A stretch of DNA of 64,000 nucleotides, from contig CP091241.1 in the NCBI GenBank assembly GCA_027627685.1, positions 2,542,396-2,606,395 on the forward strand. Reading direction: 5' to 3'. The DNA is from Hyphomonadaceae bacterium ML37. GTDB lineage: Bacteria > Pseudomonadota > Alphaproteobacteria > Caulobacterales > Maricaulaceae. The translations under genes and the position numbers were made by a program. The notes below the pieces were generated by a model. The model saw only the letters and a program-made list of their open reading frames with translations. It was not told the DNA's origin and did not search any database. Below, piece after piece: positions 44,533-53,515 of this stretch. How positions within the stretch are numbered: the first letter of the stretch is position 1; the number at the start of each line of letters is the position of its first letter.

Positions 44533-44832
44533 GGCGTTTGGGCTGACAATGTCAGGGAAAGGAAAGTGTAGCCGCCCGAGCCGTCGCGGTGGTGGGGGGG
44601 ACGAGGGGCTCAGGCGGCTACACGAGAGGCGGGTGCGCCTCGCGGGAGAGCGCAGCAGGGATGGTGCAGGCGGTCAGATCACGCGCCGGATCGTCAGCTG
44701 GGCAGGGGGGACGCAGGCTCGCGCCCGGTGCGTGTCCATGACCGGAAATTGCCTGCACGCGGCTGAGATTGCACGCGGATTCAAGTCTGGAGGTTAAGCG
44801 GTGGTTAAGGGCGCGCGGGGGGTGGGCGCGGT
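44533..44832. other. Gene-free stretch with a long hairpin and a CtrA-type box
   Basis: No convincing gene lies in these 300 bases. GTGTAGCCGCCCGAGCC (44566-44582) and GGCTCAGGCGGCTACAC (44607-44623) form 17-base arms with one mismatch around a 24-base loop. At 44794-44808, TTAA-gcggtgg-TTAA is a CtrA full-site match; read leftward it continues TTAACC, the preferred orientation. A leftward CtrA-controlled transcript starting near 44770 and ending at the hairpin, where the minus strand continues TTTCCTTTCC, would be about 150-200 nt. This is a hypothesis; parE ends next to the box. Confidence 0.45.
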
Positions 44833-45126
44833 TCAGGCCTGGCCCAGCTCGGGCGGCGCCTGGCGGGCGTGGAGGATGCGCAGGATATCGATCGCCGACT
44901 CACCGATGCGGTACACGATCAGGTGCGGGGGATGGGACAGGCATCGCAGAGACGGCTCTGCGCCGGACCACTCTCGCCCAAGCTCGGGGAAATGCGCCAA
45001 CCGTGCCATGGCCGCTTCAAGTTTTTCGGCGTAGACATCCGCCTGGCGCAGTCCAAACGCTTCAGCGCCCGCCAGATAGATCTGGCGAAAATCGCTTCTG
45101 GCCCGGCTGCTGAGCCTAATCTGCAT
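44833..45126 (-). CDS. parE: RelE/ParE-family toxin
   Basis: A 97-residue toxin starting MQIRLSSRARSDFRQIYLAGAEAFG; the fold includes LEAAMARLAHFPELGREW and the C-terminal strands CLSHPPHLIVYRIGESAIDILRILHARQ, typical of ParE. ParE toxins generally poison DNA gyrase. Its ATG lies within the antitoxin gene, an 11-base overlap, the normal coupling of parD-parE. Start choice is fixed by the overlap and by family length. Confidence 0.9.
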   Translation of the reverse strand: MQIRLSSRARSDFRQIYLAGAEAFGLRQADVYAEKLEAAMARLAHFPELGREWSGAEPSLRCLSHPPHLIVYRIGESAIDILRILHARQAPPELGQA

Positions 45127-45361
45127 AGCCACGCTGGCGCGCCTCTTCACGCACCTCGCTGGTGATCTCGGACAGGCTCTGATCCACGATAGGACTATCC
45201 AGACCCTCCTGGATCAGGCGATTGAACTCGGCCCACTTGGCACGCGACTCCGCGTCGCGCCGGATCAGGTCGCGGACATAATCGCTGGCGCTGGCATAGC
45301 GCCCCAAGGCGACCTGCTCATCCACCGCCGCCTTGAGGAGGTCGGGGAGAGAGACATTCAT
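45116..45361 (-). CDS. parD: ParD-family antitoxin
   Basis: An 81-residue antitoxin from the ATG at 45361, beginning MNVSLPDLLKAAVDEQVALGRYASASDYVRDLIRRD, the ribbon-helix-helix DNA-binding part, followed by a helical, acidic C-terminus that binds ParE (EGLDSPIVDQSLSEITSEVREEARQRGYAD). An upstream ATG at 45403 would add 14 residues but has no RBS; the shorter form matches family N-termini and has an AGGAG, though 15 bases away. It probably autoregulates the operon. Confidence 0.85.
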   Translation of the reverse strand: MNVSLPDLLKAAVDEQVALGRYASASDYVRDLIRRDAESRAKWAEFNRLIQEGLDSPIVDQSLSEITSEVREEARQRGYAD

Positions 45362-45500
45362 TGTGGCCAAGGCGCGCTCCTTTTCGATGACAGGCTTTGC
45401 CATAAAATGCCATCAAGGCGCCGACCCCGCAAGGGCTCGCCCCTGCGCCACCCGCGTGGCAAACTCATCGCCGGACAGGATATGGACAGGGGAGCGCGTC

Positions 45501-45884
45501 ATGGCGGTGATCGGTGTGGGCGGGGTGTTTGTCAAAAGCGCCGATCCGGCGGCGACGCGCGCCTGGTATCAGGACGTGCTGGGCATGAGCCTCAATGAGT
45601 ATGGCGAGTTCGACTTCCGCCACCGGCGCAGCGCCGACACATTCGAGGACGGCGCCCGCACGATCTTCGCCCGCTTTGACGCGGCCAGCCCCTATTTCGA
45701 CCCCTCGCCCCACCCCATCATGATCAATCTGATGGTGGATGATCTCGACGCCATCCTGGCGCGCCTCGCCGACCGCGGCGTGCCGCTGGTCGCCGAGCCG
45801 GAAACCTACCCCTATGGCCGCTTCGCCTGGATCATGGACCCGGACGGGGTCAAGCTGGAGCTGTGGGAATCGGTCAGGGCGTGA
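45501..45884 (+). CDS. VOC family (glyoxalase/dioxygenase fold) protein
   Basis: A 127-residue protein of two beta-alpha-beta-beta-beta modules: VGGVFVKSADPAATRAWYQDVLGMSLNEYGEFDF and MINLMVDDLDAILARLADRGVPLVAEPETYPYGRFAWIMDPDGVKLELWE. The second module keeps the terminal metal-ligand Glu of glyoxalase-like proteins (KLELWE). AGGGGAG precedes the ATG at 45501. Possible roles include lactoylglutathione chemistry or antibiotic resistance; nothing in context decides. Confidence 0.85.
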   Translation: MAVIGVGGVFVKSADPAATRAWYQDVLGMSLNEYGEFDFRHRRSADTFEDGARTIFARFDAASPYFDPSPHPIMINLMVDDLDAILARLADRGVPLVAEPETYPYGRFAWIMDPDGVKLELWESVRA

Positions 45885-45889
45885 GGGGC

Positions 45890-47389
45890 CTAAAGCCCCA
45901 ACTCCCCCCACATCGCGTCGACCTTATCGATAATCTCCTGTTCCATGAACAGCTTCTCGCCCCATTCGCGGTTGGTTTCGCCGTCCCATTTATTGGTGGC
46001 GTCGAGGCCGATCTTGGAGCCGAGGCCGGAGACAGGGGAGGCGAAGTCGAGATAGTCGATGGGGGTGTGTTCGATGATGGTGCAGTCGCGCGCCGGGTCC
46101 ATGCGGGTGGACATGGCCCACATCACGTCCTTCCAGTCGCGCGCATTGATGTCGTCGTCCACGACGATCACCCATTTGGTGTACATGAACTGGCGCAAAT
46201 AGGACCACGCGCCCAGCATCACGCGCTTGGCGTGGCCGGGATAGGCCTTCTTCATGGAGATCACGGCGATGCGGTAGCTGCAGCCTTCGGGCGGCAGCCA
46301 GAAATCGATGATCTCTGGAAATTGCTGACGGATGAGGGGGATGAACACCTCGTTGAGCGCCTCGCCCAGTACGCTCGGCTCATCGGGCGGGCGGCCGGTG
46401 AAGGTGGTCAGATAGATGGGATCGCGGCGCATGGTGATGGCGCTGATCTGGAAGACCGGGAAGCGCTCCACCGAGTTGTAATAGCCGGTATGGTCGCCAT
46501 AGGGTCCCTCCGGCCCGTCCTCGTCGAGCAGGACATGGCCCTCGATGACGATCTCGGCTTCAGCGGGCACTTTCAGCGGCACGGTCTTGCACGCCACCAG
46601 CTCGGCCTTGCGGCCGCGCAGGAGGCCGGCGAACTGGTATTCGCTCAAGGTGTCCGGCACGGGCGTCACGGCGGCCAGGATCGTGCCGGGATCGGCGCCC
46701 AGCACGGCGGCTGCCGGCAAGGGATCGGGCCGCGCGCCCTTCCAGCGCTGATAGTGCTGCGCCCCGCCGCGATGCTTGAGCCAGCGCATCAGCGTGCGGT
46801 CCTTGGAGAGCTTCTGCATGCGGTAAATGCCGAGATTGAAATCGTCCTGCTTGTCGTCTGACGGGCCTTTCGTGACCACAAGCGGCCAGGTGATGAGCGG
46901 CGCCGGCTCGCCCGGCCAACAGCCCTGAATGGGCAGGCGGTCCAGATCGATATCCTTGCCGGTCAGGACAATCTCCTGACACGGCGCTTTTTTCACGGTG
47001 CTGGGCCGCATGGCCATCACGGTCTTGGCCAGCGGGAGCAGCTCCATGGCGTCGCGGAAGCCGCGCGGCGGTTCGGGCTGGCGCAGGAAGGCGAGAAGCT
47101 CGCCCACCTCGCGCAGATCGGCGGCCGTCTTGCGCGGCTCGCCGCCCATGGTCACGGCGCGCGCCACCCGGCCCACCGTGCCGAACAGATTGACCAGCGC
47201 CGGCATTTCGCTGGGGCGGCCATCTTCATGGACAGGATTTTCGAACAATACCGCCGGACCGCCCTTGGCCAGCAGGCGGGTCTGGATCTCGGTCATTTCC
47301 AGATGGGTGGAGACAGGCTTTGAAACGCGCTTGAGATCGCCCTCGGCTTCGAGCAGCGCCATGAACTCGCGTAAGGATTTGTAGGCCAT
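45890..47389 (-). CDS. ubiD: UbiD-type prFMN-dependent decarboxylase
   Basis: The start at 47389 ([22 protein letters not shown], behind GGAGG) gives 499 residues. Conserved UbiD segments include [50 protein letters not shown] (with the Glu of the E-R-E/D network), [30 protein letters not shown] and [21 protein letters not shown]. It decarboxylates 3-polyprenyl-4-hydroxybenzoate in ubiquinone synthesis and needs prenylated FMN made by UbiX (not in window). Convergent with the VOC gene. Confidence 0.95.
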   Translation of the reverse strand: MAYKSLREFMALLEAEGDLKRVSKPVSTHLEMTEIQTRLLAKGGPAVLFENPVHEDGRPSEMPALVNLFGTVGRVARAVTMGGEPRKTAADLREVGELLAFLRQPEPPRGFRDAMELLPLAKTVMAMRPSTVKKAPCQEIVLTGKDIDLDRLPIQGCWPGEPAPLITWPLVVTKGPSDDKQDDFNLGIYRMQKLSKDRTLMRWLKHRGGAQHYQRWKGARPDPLPAAAVLGADPGTILAAVTPVPDTLSEYQFAGLLRGRKAELVACKTVPLKVPAEAEIVIEGHVLLDEDGPEGPYGDHTGYYNSVERFPVFQISAITMRRDPIYLTTFTGRPPDEPSVLGEALNEVFIPLIRQQFPEIIDFWLPPEGCSYRIAVISMKKAYPGHAKRVMLGAWSYLRQFMYTKWVIVVDDDINARDWKDVMWAMSTRMDPARDCTIIEHTPIDYLDFASPVSGLGSKIGLDATNKWDGETNREWGEKLFMEQEIIDKVDAMWGELGL

Positions 47390-47488
47390 GCCGCCTCCGC
47401 CTTGTGCCATTTGCGGCACAATAGGTGGCGCGGCGTGCGCGCGCGTCCAGAAATTTCAGTGCGGCGAATGCGCCCGGCGTCGGCGGCG

Positions 47489-48265
47489 TCAGCCCAGAAG
47501 CCCCGCTCGCTTCAATGACGCCCGGCGTGCGGGCGCGACATAGAGCGTGTTGAGCTCGCCCGGCAGGCCCAGATCCAGGCCCTGTCCGGTCCAGGCGGCG
47601 CGCGTCCAGCCCAGCTCACCGGTCAGGAAGTCATCGGCTGCCGCGTTGTTCTCCAGCATCACCAGCGGCGTGCAGCGCTCCAGCGTCTTGCGGGCGCCGG
47701 CCAGCACCGAGCGCTCGAAGCCCTGCACGTCGAGCTTGATGAAGCCGGGATTGAGATCGAGATCGTCAAGCGGAAAGGCGCGCGCCTCGAAGGCGATGAT
47801 TTTCAGCTGTGCCGGGTCAAACCCCGCGACGGTGTCAGCGTTGAGCCAGCTGGCGCATTCTGCGGCGTCGAACGAGGCGAGCCCGTCATAGACAAAGCCG
47901 CGATAGACCGGGATGTGCAGGGTGTGGGTTTCGTCGCGCTCGCCCAGCCCGCAGGCATAGACCGCCAGCGCCCCGTCGCGCGCGAACAGCCGGCTGAGAT
48001 TGGCGGCCAGATGCGCGTTGGGCTCAAAGGCGTGGATCAGCGCGTCAGGATGACACAGGCGTATGGCGTCGATGGACTGGCCGCGATTGGCGCCCACATC
48101 GATGAACACCTCGCCCGCTTCCGGCGCCCAGCGGCTCAAAAGCGCGAAATCCGCCTCGAAAGGCTGGCGCAGGGCGCGGCGCATCAGGCGCTGGGCGTTC
48201 GCCTTGGCTTCCAGCAGCGCCGGAAACCGGCTTTGAAGCGCGCGGATGTGAGCGGATACATGCAT
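47489..48265 (-). CDS. FkbM family methyltransferase
   Basis: A 258-residue SAM-dependent methyltransferase. The SAM-binding GEVFIDVGANRGQSIDAIRL (about residues 51-70), IHAFEPNAHLAANLSRLFA and the FkbM-specific IKLDVQGFERSVLAGARKTLERCTPLVMLE are evident. FkbM enzymes O-methylate polyketides, glycans or lipids; the surrounding envelope genes make a glycan target plausible but unproven. Stands alone on the minus strand. Confidence 0.9.
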   Translation of the reverse strand: MHVSAHIRALQSRFPALLEAKANAQRLMRRALRQPFEADFALLSRWAPEAGEVFIDVGANRGQSIDAIRLCHPDALIHAFEPNAHLAANLSRLFARDGALAVYACGLGERDETHTLHIPVYRGFVYDGLASFDAAECASWLNADTVAGFDPAQLKIIAFEARAFPLDDLDLNPGFIKLDVQGFERSVLAGARKTLERCTPLVMLENNAAADDFLTGELGWTRAAWTGQGLDLGLPGELNTLYVAPARRASLKRAGLLG

Positions 48266-48329
48266 GACGGGGCCTCCATGGTGGAGGCGGGCGCTGCAAG
48301 CCCGGGGCCAGATTGAAAGGCGCTGCCTG

Positions 48330-48731
48330 TCAGGCGAGAAAGAGGATGTCGGCTTCGGCCTCGCTGGCGAGCCAGGCGTCGGCCTCGCGCTCGCAGATGA
48401 ACACCGCCGTCTCGTGGCCGATCTCCATCAGGCCGCGCCGCCAGAAGCGCGCATATATGCTGTCCAGCCGTCCGGCGAGAATGGCGACCTTGCACGGCGC
48501 CATGCCCTGACCGCACTGCACCGCGCGCTCATACAGCGCTTCAGGGGCGCCGGAATAGGTCGCCTGGGTGATGTCAAACAGAATTTGGCTGGTGGGGTCG
48601 GCGTTCTGCACCGCGAGAAAGGCCCCTGTGGACGCCCGCGCCTGCGCGTCGCAGCGTTCGCCATACACCTCGATGCGAATCAGACCGTCCCGGGGGCGGG
48701 AAATGACATGGCGGCGCGGCATAGCTGGCAT
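48330..48731 (-). CDS. Hypothetical protein, SpoIIAA/STAS-like
   Basis: A 133-residue protein alternating strands and helices: LIRIEVYGERCDAQARASTGAFLAVQNADPTSQILFDITQATYSGAPEALYERA ... CKVAILAGRLDSIYARFWRRGLMEIGHETAVFICEREADAWL. The layout (strand, long helix, strand ILFDITQ, strand VAILAG, final xxFxxxxEAxAWL helix) resembles the SpoIIAA-like/STAS-type domain found in many proteobacterial small proteins. The match is structural and by eye. Function unknown. Confidence 0.72.
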   Translation of the reverse strand: MPAMPRRHVISRPRDGLIRIEVYGERCDAQARASTGAFLAVQNADPTSQILFDITQATYSGAPEALYERAVQCGQGMAPCKVAILAGRLDSIYARFWRRGLMEIGHETAVFICEREADAWLASEAEADILFLA

Positions 48732-48797
48732 GCTTCCATCGGCTCACTGAGCGCGTACATTGCATGCATACAGTAAACAAAACCCTGTGCGGGTGAA

Positions 48798-49460
48798 TTA
48801 CTCGCGCCGCAGCAGTTTTTCCGTCAGCAGCGAGCCCCACCAGCTGGCCATGAAGCCGTCATGGCAAGCCTGGCGGTCATATTCGGTGCGCACCCAGGTC
48901 AGGAAATCGATGGGCTCGCGCGCATTGCGCTGGCGGTAAAGATCGAAGAAATGGTCCAGCATGCCGGTCTTGCCCTGGCGGACATGGCCGTATTTCAGCG
49001 AAAGCTGCTCCACCGCCTCTTCAAATGGCGCCTTTTCGTGGAGCAGCTTGTAGAACACCGCGACGATTCCCGCCCGGTCCGCGCCGGACTTGCAGTGCAT
49101 GAAGGCGGGGTACTCGATCGTGCCGAACACCTCGATCAAGCGCTCGATGCGCTCCACGAACGGCGCCTCGCGCGATCCCCAGGGCAGGTCGATGACGGTG
49201 AGGCCCAGCTGGCGCGCGGCGTGATGCTCCAGATCGTAATAGGGCCGGCCCGGCTGGGTCCCGCGCAGATTGAGGATGGTGCGAAAGCCCATGTCTTTGA
49301 GCTCGGCCAGGCGCTGCGGGCTGGGCTGGTTGCCGCGCCACATGTCCCCGCCAACCCGGTGCATATTGCGCCAGCGCTGGCGCAGGACGCCGTGATCGCT
49401 CCACATCAGGGCGCGCATGGCGCGGCGGTACGCCGCCGGATTGTCGAGATCATTCCCCAT
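48798..49460 (-). CDS. Dual-specificity/tyrosine phosphatase-like protein
   Basis: A 220-residue protein with the Cys-x5-Arg signature HCKSGADRAG (Cys123, Arg129) and an upstream general-acid region LPWGSREAP. The N-terminal WRGNQPSPQRLAELKDMGFRTILNLRG is the typical start of bacterial DSP-like phosphatases (DUF442/PTEN-like group). Substrates may be phosphoproteins or phosphoinositide-like or lipid A-related phosphates; it is divergent, with an 88-base gap, from the lipid A operon, which is suggestive only. Confidence 0.88.
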   Translation of the reverse strand: MGNDLDNPAAYRRAMRALMWSDHGVLRQRWRNMHRVGGDMWRGNQPSPQRLAELKDMGFRTILNLRGTQPGRPYYDLEHHAARQLGLTVIDLPWGSREAPFVERIERLIEVFGTIEYPAFMHCKSGADRAGIVAVFYKLLHEKAPFEEAVEQLSLKYGHVRQGKTGMLDHFFDLYRQRNAREPIDFLTWVRTEYDRQACHDGFMASWWGSLLTEKLLRRE

Positions 49461-49548
49461 GACGCCTCCCCCTAGCCGCTGATCCTGCGCGCGGCAATGC
49501 GCCTGAGCGCTTGACGAAGCGGCTGCGGCCAGCGATCCAGCGTGCGCG

Positions 49549-50271
49549 ATGGCGAAATCGATCCTCTCTTACGGCCCGGTCATATGGGCGCTGGGCGGCC
49601 TGATCGGCGGACATATGGCCCTGATCAAGCGCTTTACGCGCTGGGACATGCGCGGGCGCGAGCATATCGCGCCCATCTGGGAGAGCGGCGAAGGCCTGGT
49701 CCTGTGCGGCTGGCACGGGCGCAATCTGTTCATGGAATCCACCTGGCCTGCGGATCGCCAGCCCCCGGCCATCCTGATCTCCAAATCACGCGAGGGCGAT
49801 GTGGTGGCGCGCGCCGCCAGCCTCAATGGCGTGGCGCTGATCCGCGGCTCCACCCAGAACGACGCCAAGAAGCACAAGGACAAGGGCGGCGCTGCGGCCT
49901 TCCGCGACATGGTGCGCTGGGTGCGCGGCGGCGGCTGCATGGCGATTACGCCGGACGGGCCGCGCGGGCCGCGCCAGCGCGTCTCGCCCGGCGCCATCAA
50001 GCTCGCCCAGATTACCGGCGCACCGCTGGTCCCGGTCAGCTGGTCGACGCGCTGGGGCTTCCGGCTGAATTCCTGGGACCGGTTTCACGTGCCCCTGCCC
50101 TTCGGGCGGGGCGTGATTATCTGGGGCGAGCCGGTGCGCCTGCCCGATAACCCCACGCCGGACGACATCGAAGCCGCCCGCGCGCTGGTGGAGGCCCGGC
50201 TTAATGACGGCATGGCCGCCGCCGATATCGCCTGCGGCCATGCGCCCATCTTCCCGGATCCGGCGCCGTGA
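49549..50271 (+). CDS. DUF374 lysophospholipid acyltransferase-like protein
   Basis: A 240-residue protein with an N-terminal hydrophobic segment and LPLAT-type motifs: LCGWHGRNLFM, AILISKSREGDVVARAASLNGVALIRGST and CMAITPDGPRGPRQRVSPGAIKLAQITGAPLVPVSW, which are hallmark DUF374. DUF374 genes commonly precede waaA and lpxK in alphaproteobacteria, and here the stop overlaps waaA (ATGA). It probably acylates a lipid A or phospholipid intermediate, but the reaction is not established. Confidence 0.9.
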   Translation: MAKSILSYGPVIWALGGLIGGHMALIKRFTRWDMRGREHIAPIWESGEGLVLCGWHGRNLFMESTWPADRQPPAILISKSREGDVVARAASLNGVALIRGSTQNDAKKHKDKGGAAAFRDMVRWVRGGGCMAITPDGPRGPRQRVSPGAIKLAQITGAPLVPVSWSTRWGFRLNSWDRFHVPLPFGRGVIIWGEPVRLPDNPTPDDIEAARALVEARLNDGMAAADIACGHAPIFPDPAP

Positions 50272-51560
50272 CCGCCCTGCGACGCACGCCCGCGCTGCAG
50301 GCCTATGCCGGCGCAGCGCAGCTGCTGGGTCCGGTGGCGGGATTCGTGCTCGAGCGCCGGGCGTCCGCCGGCAAGGAAGACCGGGCACGCCTGAGCGAGC
50401 GGCGCGGGATCGCCAGCCTGCCCCGGCCTGAGGGCGCTCTGGTCTGGCTGCATGCCGCCAGCGTGGGCGAAAGCCTGGTGGCGCTGAGCCTGGCTGAAGC
50501 CTTGACGGCCGCGCGCAGCGCTCTGTCAATCCTGATCACCTCGGGCACGGTGACCTCCGCGCATCTGATCGCCCGGCGCGCGCCGGAGCGGGTGATGCAT
50601 CAGTATGTTCCGGTGGACCGCCCGTCCTGGGCGGCGCGCTTCATCGCCCATTGGCATCCCGACGCAGGCGTGTTTCTGGAAAGCGAGCTGTGGCCCAACC
50701 TGATCTCTGCGGCGGTGCAGGCGGGGGTTCCGCTGGCGCTGGCCAATGCGCGCATGAATGACGCCTCGATCCGCAGCTGGGGCCGGTTTTCCGGCGCGTT
50801 CCGCGCGCTGGCCTCTTCGTTTGACTGGATCGGCGCCGCGGACGCGCGCACGGCGCAAGGCCTCAAGCGCCTGACCGGCAAAGCGCCCTCCCTGACAGCC
50901 AATCTGAAGCTGGAAGCCGCGCAACCCGATCCCGACCCGCAAACGCTGGCGCAAGTGCGCGCGGCGCTGACAGGCCGCCCCGTCTTCACCGCCGCCAGCA
51001 CCCATGCCGGGGAAGAGGCGATCCTGGCCAGAGCTCACGCCGGCATTCTGAAAACCCGGCCCGATGCGCTGATGATCCTGGCGCCGCGCCACCCGGCGCG
51101 CGCGGACGAGGCGGGCGAGGCGTTGCGTGCACAGGGCCTCGCCTATGTGCGCCGGTCCGATGGCGGCGCCCCGGATGCCGGCACGCCGGTCTGGCTCGCC
51201 GATACGCTGGGCGAGATGGGCTTGTGGTACGCCGTCAGCCCCGCAGCGGTGATTGGCGGCAGCTTCATCGACGCCATTGGCGGCCACAACCCGGTGGAGG
51301 CGACGCGCGCCGGTTCAGCCGCGATCACCGGGCCATATGCCGCCAGCTTTGCCGATGTCTACGCCGCCTACCGCGCCCACGACGCCGTGCTGACCGCGGC
51401 GAACGCTGACGAGATCGCTGACGCGGTGCTCGCCATCTGGGACGGGCGCGGGCCGGATGCGCAGGCAGGCACGCGCGCCATCGCCTCCCTGCCCGGCGGT
51501 GCGCTGGCGCAGACCAGCGCGGCGATCCTCAATCTCCTGCCCCGGGAGGCTCTCTCATGA
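50268..51560 (+). CDS. waaA: 3-Deoxy-D-manno-octulosonic acid (Kdo) transferase
   Basis: A 430-residue GT30 glycosyltransferase. The N-terminal half has VWLHAASVGESLVALSLAEAL, ITSGTVTSAHLIARRAPERVMHQYVPVDRPSWAARFIAHWHPDAGVFLESELWPNLI, and the C-terminal half has TAASTHAGEEAILARAH, LILAPRHPARADE, GEMGLWYAVSPAAVIGGSFIDAIGGHNPVEA. It adds Kdo to the lipid A precursor at the inner membrane. GTG start overlapping the upstream stop; downstream stop overlaps lpxK (ATGA). A hydrophobic N-terminal anchor is weak here. Confidence 0.96.
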   Translation: MTALRRTPALQAYAGAAQLLGPVAGFVLERRASAGKEDRARLSERRGIASLPRPEGALVWLHAASVGESLVALSLAEALTAARSALSILITSGTVTSAHLIARRAPERVMHQYVPVDRPSWAARFIAHWHPDAGVFLESELWPNLISAAVQAGVPLALANARMNDASIRSWGRFSGAFRALASSFDWIGAADARTAQGLKRLTGKAPSLTANLKLEAAQPDPDPQTLAQVRAALTGRPVFTAASTHAGEEAILARAHAGILKTRPDALMILAPRHPARADEAGEALRAQGLAYVRRSDGGAPDAGTPVWLADTLGEMGLWYAVSPAAVIGGSFIDAIGGHNPVEATRAGSAAITGPYAASFADVYAAYRAHDAVLTAANADEIADAVLAIWDGRGPDAQAGTRAIASLPGGALAQTSAAILNLLPREALS

Positions 51561-52567
51561 GACCGCCGCCCTTCTGGGACCCCAATGGCGCGCGCAGCTC
51601 CGGCGCGATCACCCGCGCTTTGCTGTCGCCGCTGGGCTGGGCCTATGCGGCTATCGGCGCCAGACGGATTGCGACAACCACTCCCGCCCCGGCGCCGGTT
51701 CCGGTGATCTGCGTGGGCAATCTGACGCTGGGCGGCACGGGGAAGACGCCGGTGACGCTGGCGGTGATGGAGGCGGCGCGCGCGCTGGGCCTGACGCCGG
51801 CGGCGCTAACGCGGGGCTGGGGCGGGCGGCTGGCCGGGCCAGTTCAGGTCGACGCCGCGGTCCATGGCGTGCGCGAAGTGGGCGACGAGCCGCTCCTGCT
51901 GGCGCGCGAGGGCCTGACCATTGTGGACCGCACGCGGGTGGCGGGCGCGGGACTGGCGGCAACGCTGGGAGCGCAGATCATCGTGATGGATGACGGCCAT
52001 CAGAACCCGCGCCTGGAAAAAACCCTGTCCCTCGTAGTGGTGGATGGTGTCAGCGGCTGGGGACCGGGGCAGATCTTTCCCGCCGGGCCGCTTCGCGAAC
52101 CTGTGAGCGCGGGTCTGGCGCGCGCGGACGCCGTGGTGGTCATGGGCCCGGATGAACGCTTCGAGCCCGATCTGGAGGCGCTGGAACTCGCCGAGCTCGA
52201 CAAGCCGGTGCTGCGCGCCTGGCTGGAGCCGGTCGCTGCACCGCCCGAAGGTCCGCTGCTGGCGTTCGCGGGGATTGGCCGGCCGCAGAAATTCTTTGAC
52301 GCACTGGTCCAGTGGGGCGGCGATCTGCGCGACACCGCCAGCTTCCCCGATCATCACGTGTTCAGCCGGGCCGATCTGCATCGTCTGGCCGATCTGGCTG
52401 CGGCGCTGGAGGCCCAGCTGATCACCACGGAGAAGGACTGGGTGCGCCTGCCCGGCGATTTGGCGGGCGGGATTCACGCCTGGCCGGTGCGCGCGCGCTT
52501 CGCCGAACCGGCGCGCCTGTCGGCCCTGGTCGAGCAGGCGATGGACGTTTGGGGCGCCCGGCGCTAG
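51557..52567 (+). CDS. lpxK: Tetraacyldisaccharide 4'-kinase
   Basis: A 336-residue kinase with the P-loop VGNLTLGGTGKTPVTLAVMEAA (about residues 51-72), LTRGWGGRL, VGDEPLLLAREG, the catalytic IIVMDDGHQNPRLEK and the C-terminal FPDHHVFSRADLHRL and ITTEKDWVRLP. It phosphorylates the 4' position of the lipid A disaccharide. Part of the DUF374-waaA-lpxK-lpxL-like operon. TAG stop, 9 bases before the next gene. Confidence 0.97.
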   Translation: MRPPPFWDPNGARSSGAITRALLSPLGWAYAAIGARRIATTTPAPAPVPVICVGNLTLGGTGKTPVTLAVMEAARALGLTPAALTRGWGGRLAGPVQVDAAVHGVREVGDEPLLLAREGLTIVDRTRVAGAGLAATLGAQIIVMDDGHQNPRLEKTLSLVVVDGVSGWGPGQIFPAGPLREPVSAGLARADAVVVMGPDERFEPDLEALELAELDKPVLRAWLEPVAAPPEGPLLAFAGIGRPQKFFDALVQWGGDLRDTASFPDHHVFSRADLHRLADLAAALEAQLITTEKDWVRLPGDLAGGIHAWPVRARFAEPARLSALVEQAMDVWGARR

Positions 52568-52576
52568 AGCGAGTTC

Positions 52577-53515
52577 ATGACCGGCTTTCTCTCCACTTTT
52601 TCGCGCCGTCTGGAGCGCCTGGCCTGGGACGGCTATTCCGCCGGCTTCCGGGCGATGGGGCTGGAGCGCGCCAGCGATGCGGGCGCCAAGCTGGCGCGCC
52701 GGGTCGGGCCGCGCACCGGCGTGCATCACATCGCTCGGGTGAATATGCGATTGGCCTTCCCGCAGGCTCATGAGCGCGAGCTGGACGCGCTGCTGGACGC
52801 GATGTGGGACAATCTGGGCCGGACGCTGGGCGAAGTGGCCAATATGGACCGCATCGACCTCAACCCCGGCGGCCAGCATCTGGAGGTGGAGAACCTGGAG
52901 GCGCTGGACGCCATCAACGCCTCGGGCCGGGCTGTGGTGTTCGTCGGCGGGCATTTCGCCAACTGGGAAATGCAGCCCGCCTTCATCGGCCATTACATGA
53001 AAAATTGCGGCATCGCCTACCGGGCGGTGAACAACCCGCTGGTGGAAGACCGCATCCGCGCCATGCGCACGGCCTATGGCGTGAACTTCTTCGCCCCCAA
53101 GGGGCCGTCCGGCGCGCGGGTGATCATGGGTGCGCTCAAGGACGGCGCCTCCATCGCCATGCTGACCGACCAGAAGATGAATGACGGCATCGCCGCGCCC
53201 TTCCTGGGCCGGCAGGGCATGACGGCATCGGCGCCCGCGCGCATGGCGCTGCGCTATGGGCTGGATATCGTGCCGATGTCGCTGCGCCGGCTGGACGGCG
53301 TGCGCTTCCGCATCACCGTGCATGATCCGCTCGAAAAGCCGCAAGGCCAGGGCGCGGCGGCGGTGCTGGAGGCGACCACGCGCATCAACGCGTTTCTGGA
53401 AGCCCAGATCCACGCTGCGCCGTCACAATGGTTCTGGGTGCATCGCCGGTTTGAGAAGGCGCTTTACCGCACCACTGACACGTCCAGCGCCAGCAGCGCC
53501 TCGGGATCGATCTGA
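52577..53515 (+). CDS. LpxL/HtrB-type lipid A acyltransferase
   Basis: A 312-residue LPLAT protein of the lauroyl/myristoyl acyltransferase family. The catalytic H-x4-E appears in VFVGGHFANWEMQP (about residues 117-130), followed by YRAVNNPLVEDRIRAMR, FFAPKGPSGARVIMGALKDGASIAMLTDQKMNDGIAAPFLGR and the C-terminal QWFWVHRRFEKALY. It adds secondary acyl chains to Kdo-lipid A. Last gene of the operon; its 3' end overlaps the convergent M23 gene by 52 bases. Confidence 0.92.
   Translation: MTGFLSTFSRRLERLAWDGYSAGFRAMGLERASDAGAKLARRVGPRTGVHHIARVNMRLAFPQAHERELDALLDAMWDNLGRTLGEVANMDRIDLNPGGQHLEVENLEALDAINASGRAVVFVGGHFANWEMQPAFIGHYMKNCGIAYRAVNNPLVEDRIRAMRTAYGVNFFAPKGPSGARVIMGALKDGASIAMLTDQKMNDGIAAPFLGRQGMTASAPARMALRYGLDIVPMSLRRLDGVRFRITVHDPLEKPQGQGAAAVLEATTRINAFLEAQIHAAPSQWFWVHRRFEKALYRTTDTSSASSASGSI

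Noticed and set aside
44531..44797. An 88-residue plus-strand frame in the gene-free interval
   Set aside because: Basic, low-complexity translation without RBS; the inverted repeat at 44566-44623 lies inside it, and composition is that of non-coding GC-rich DNA.
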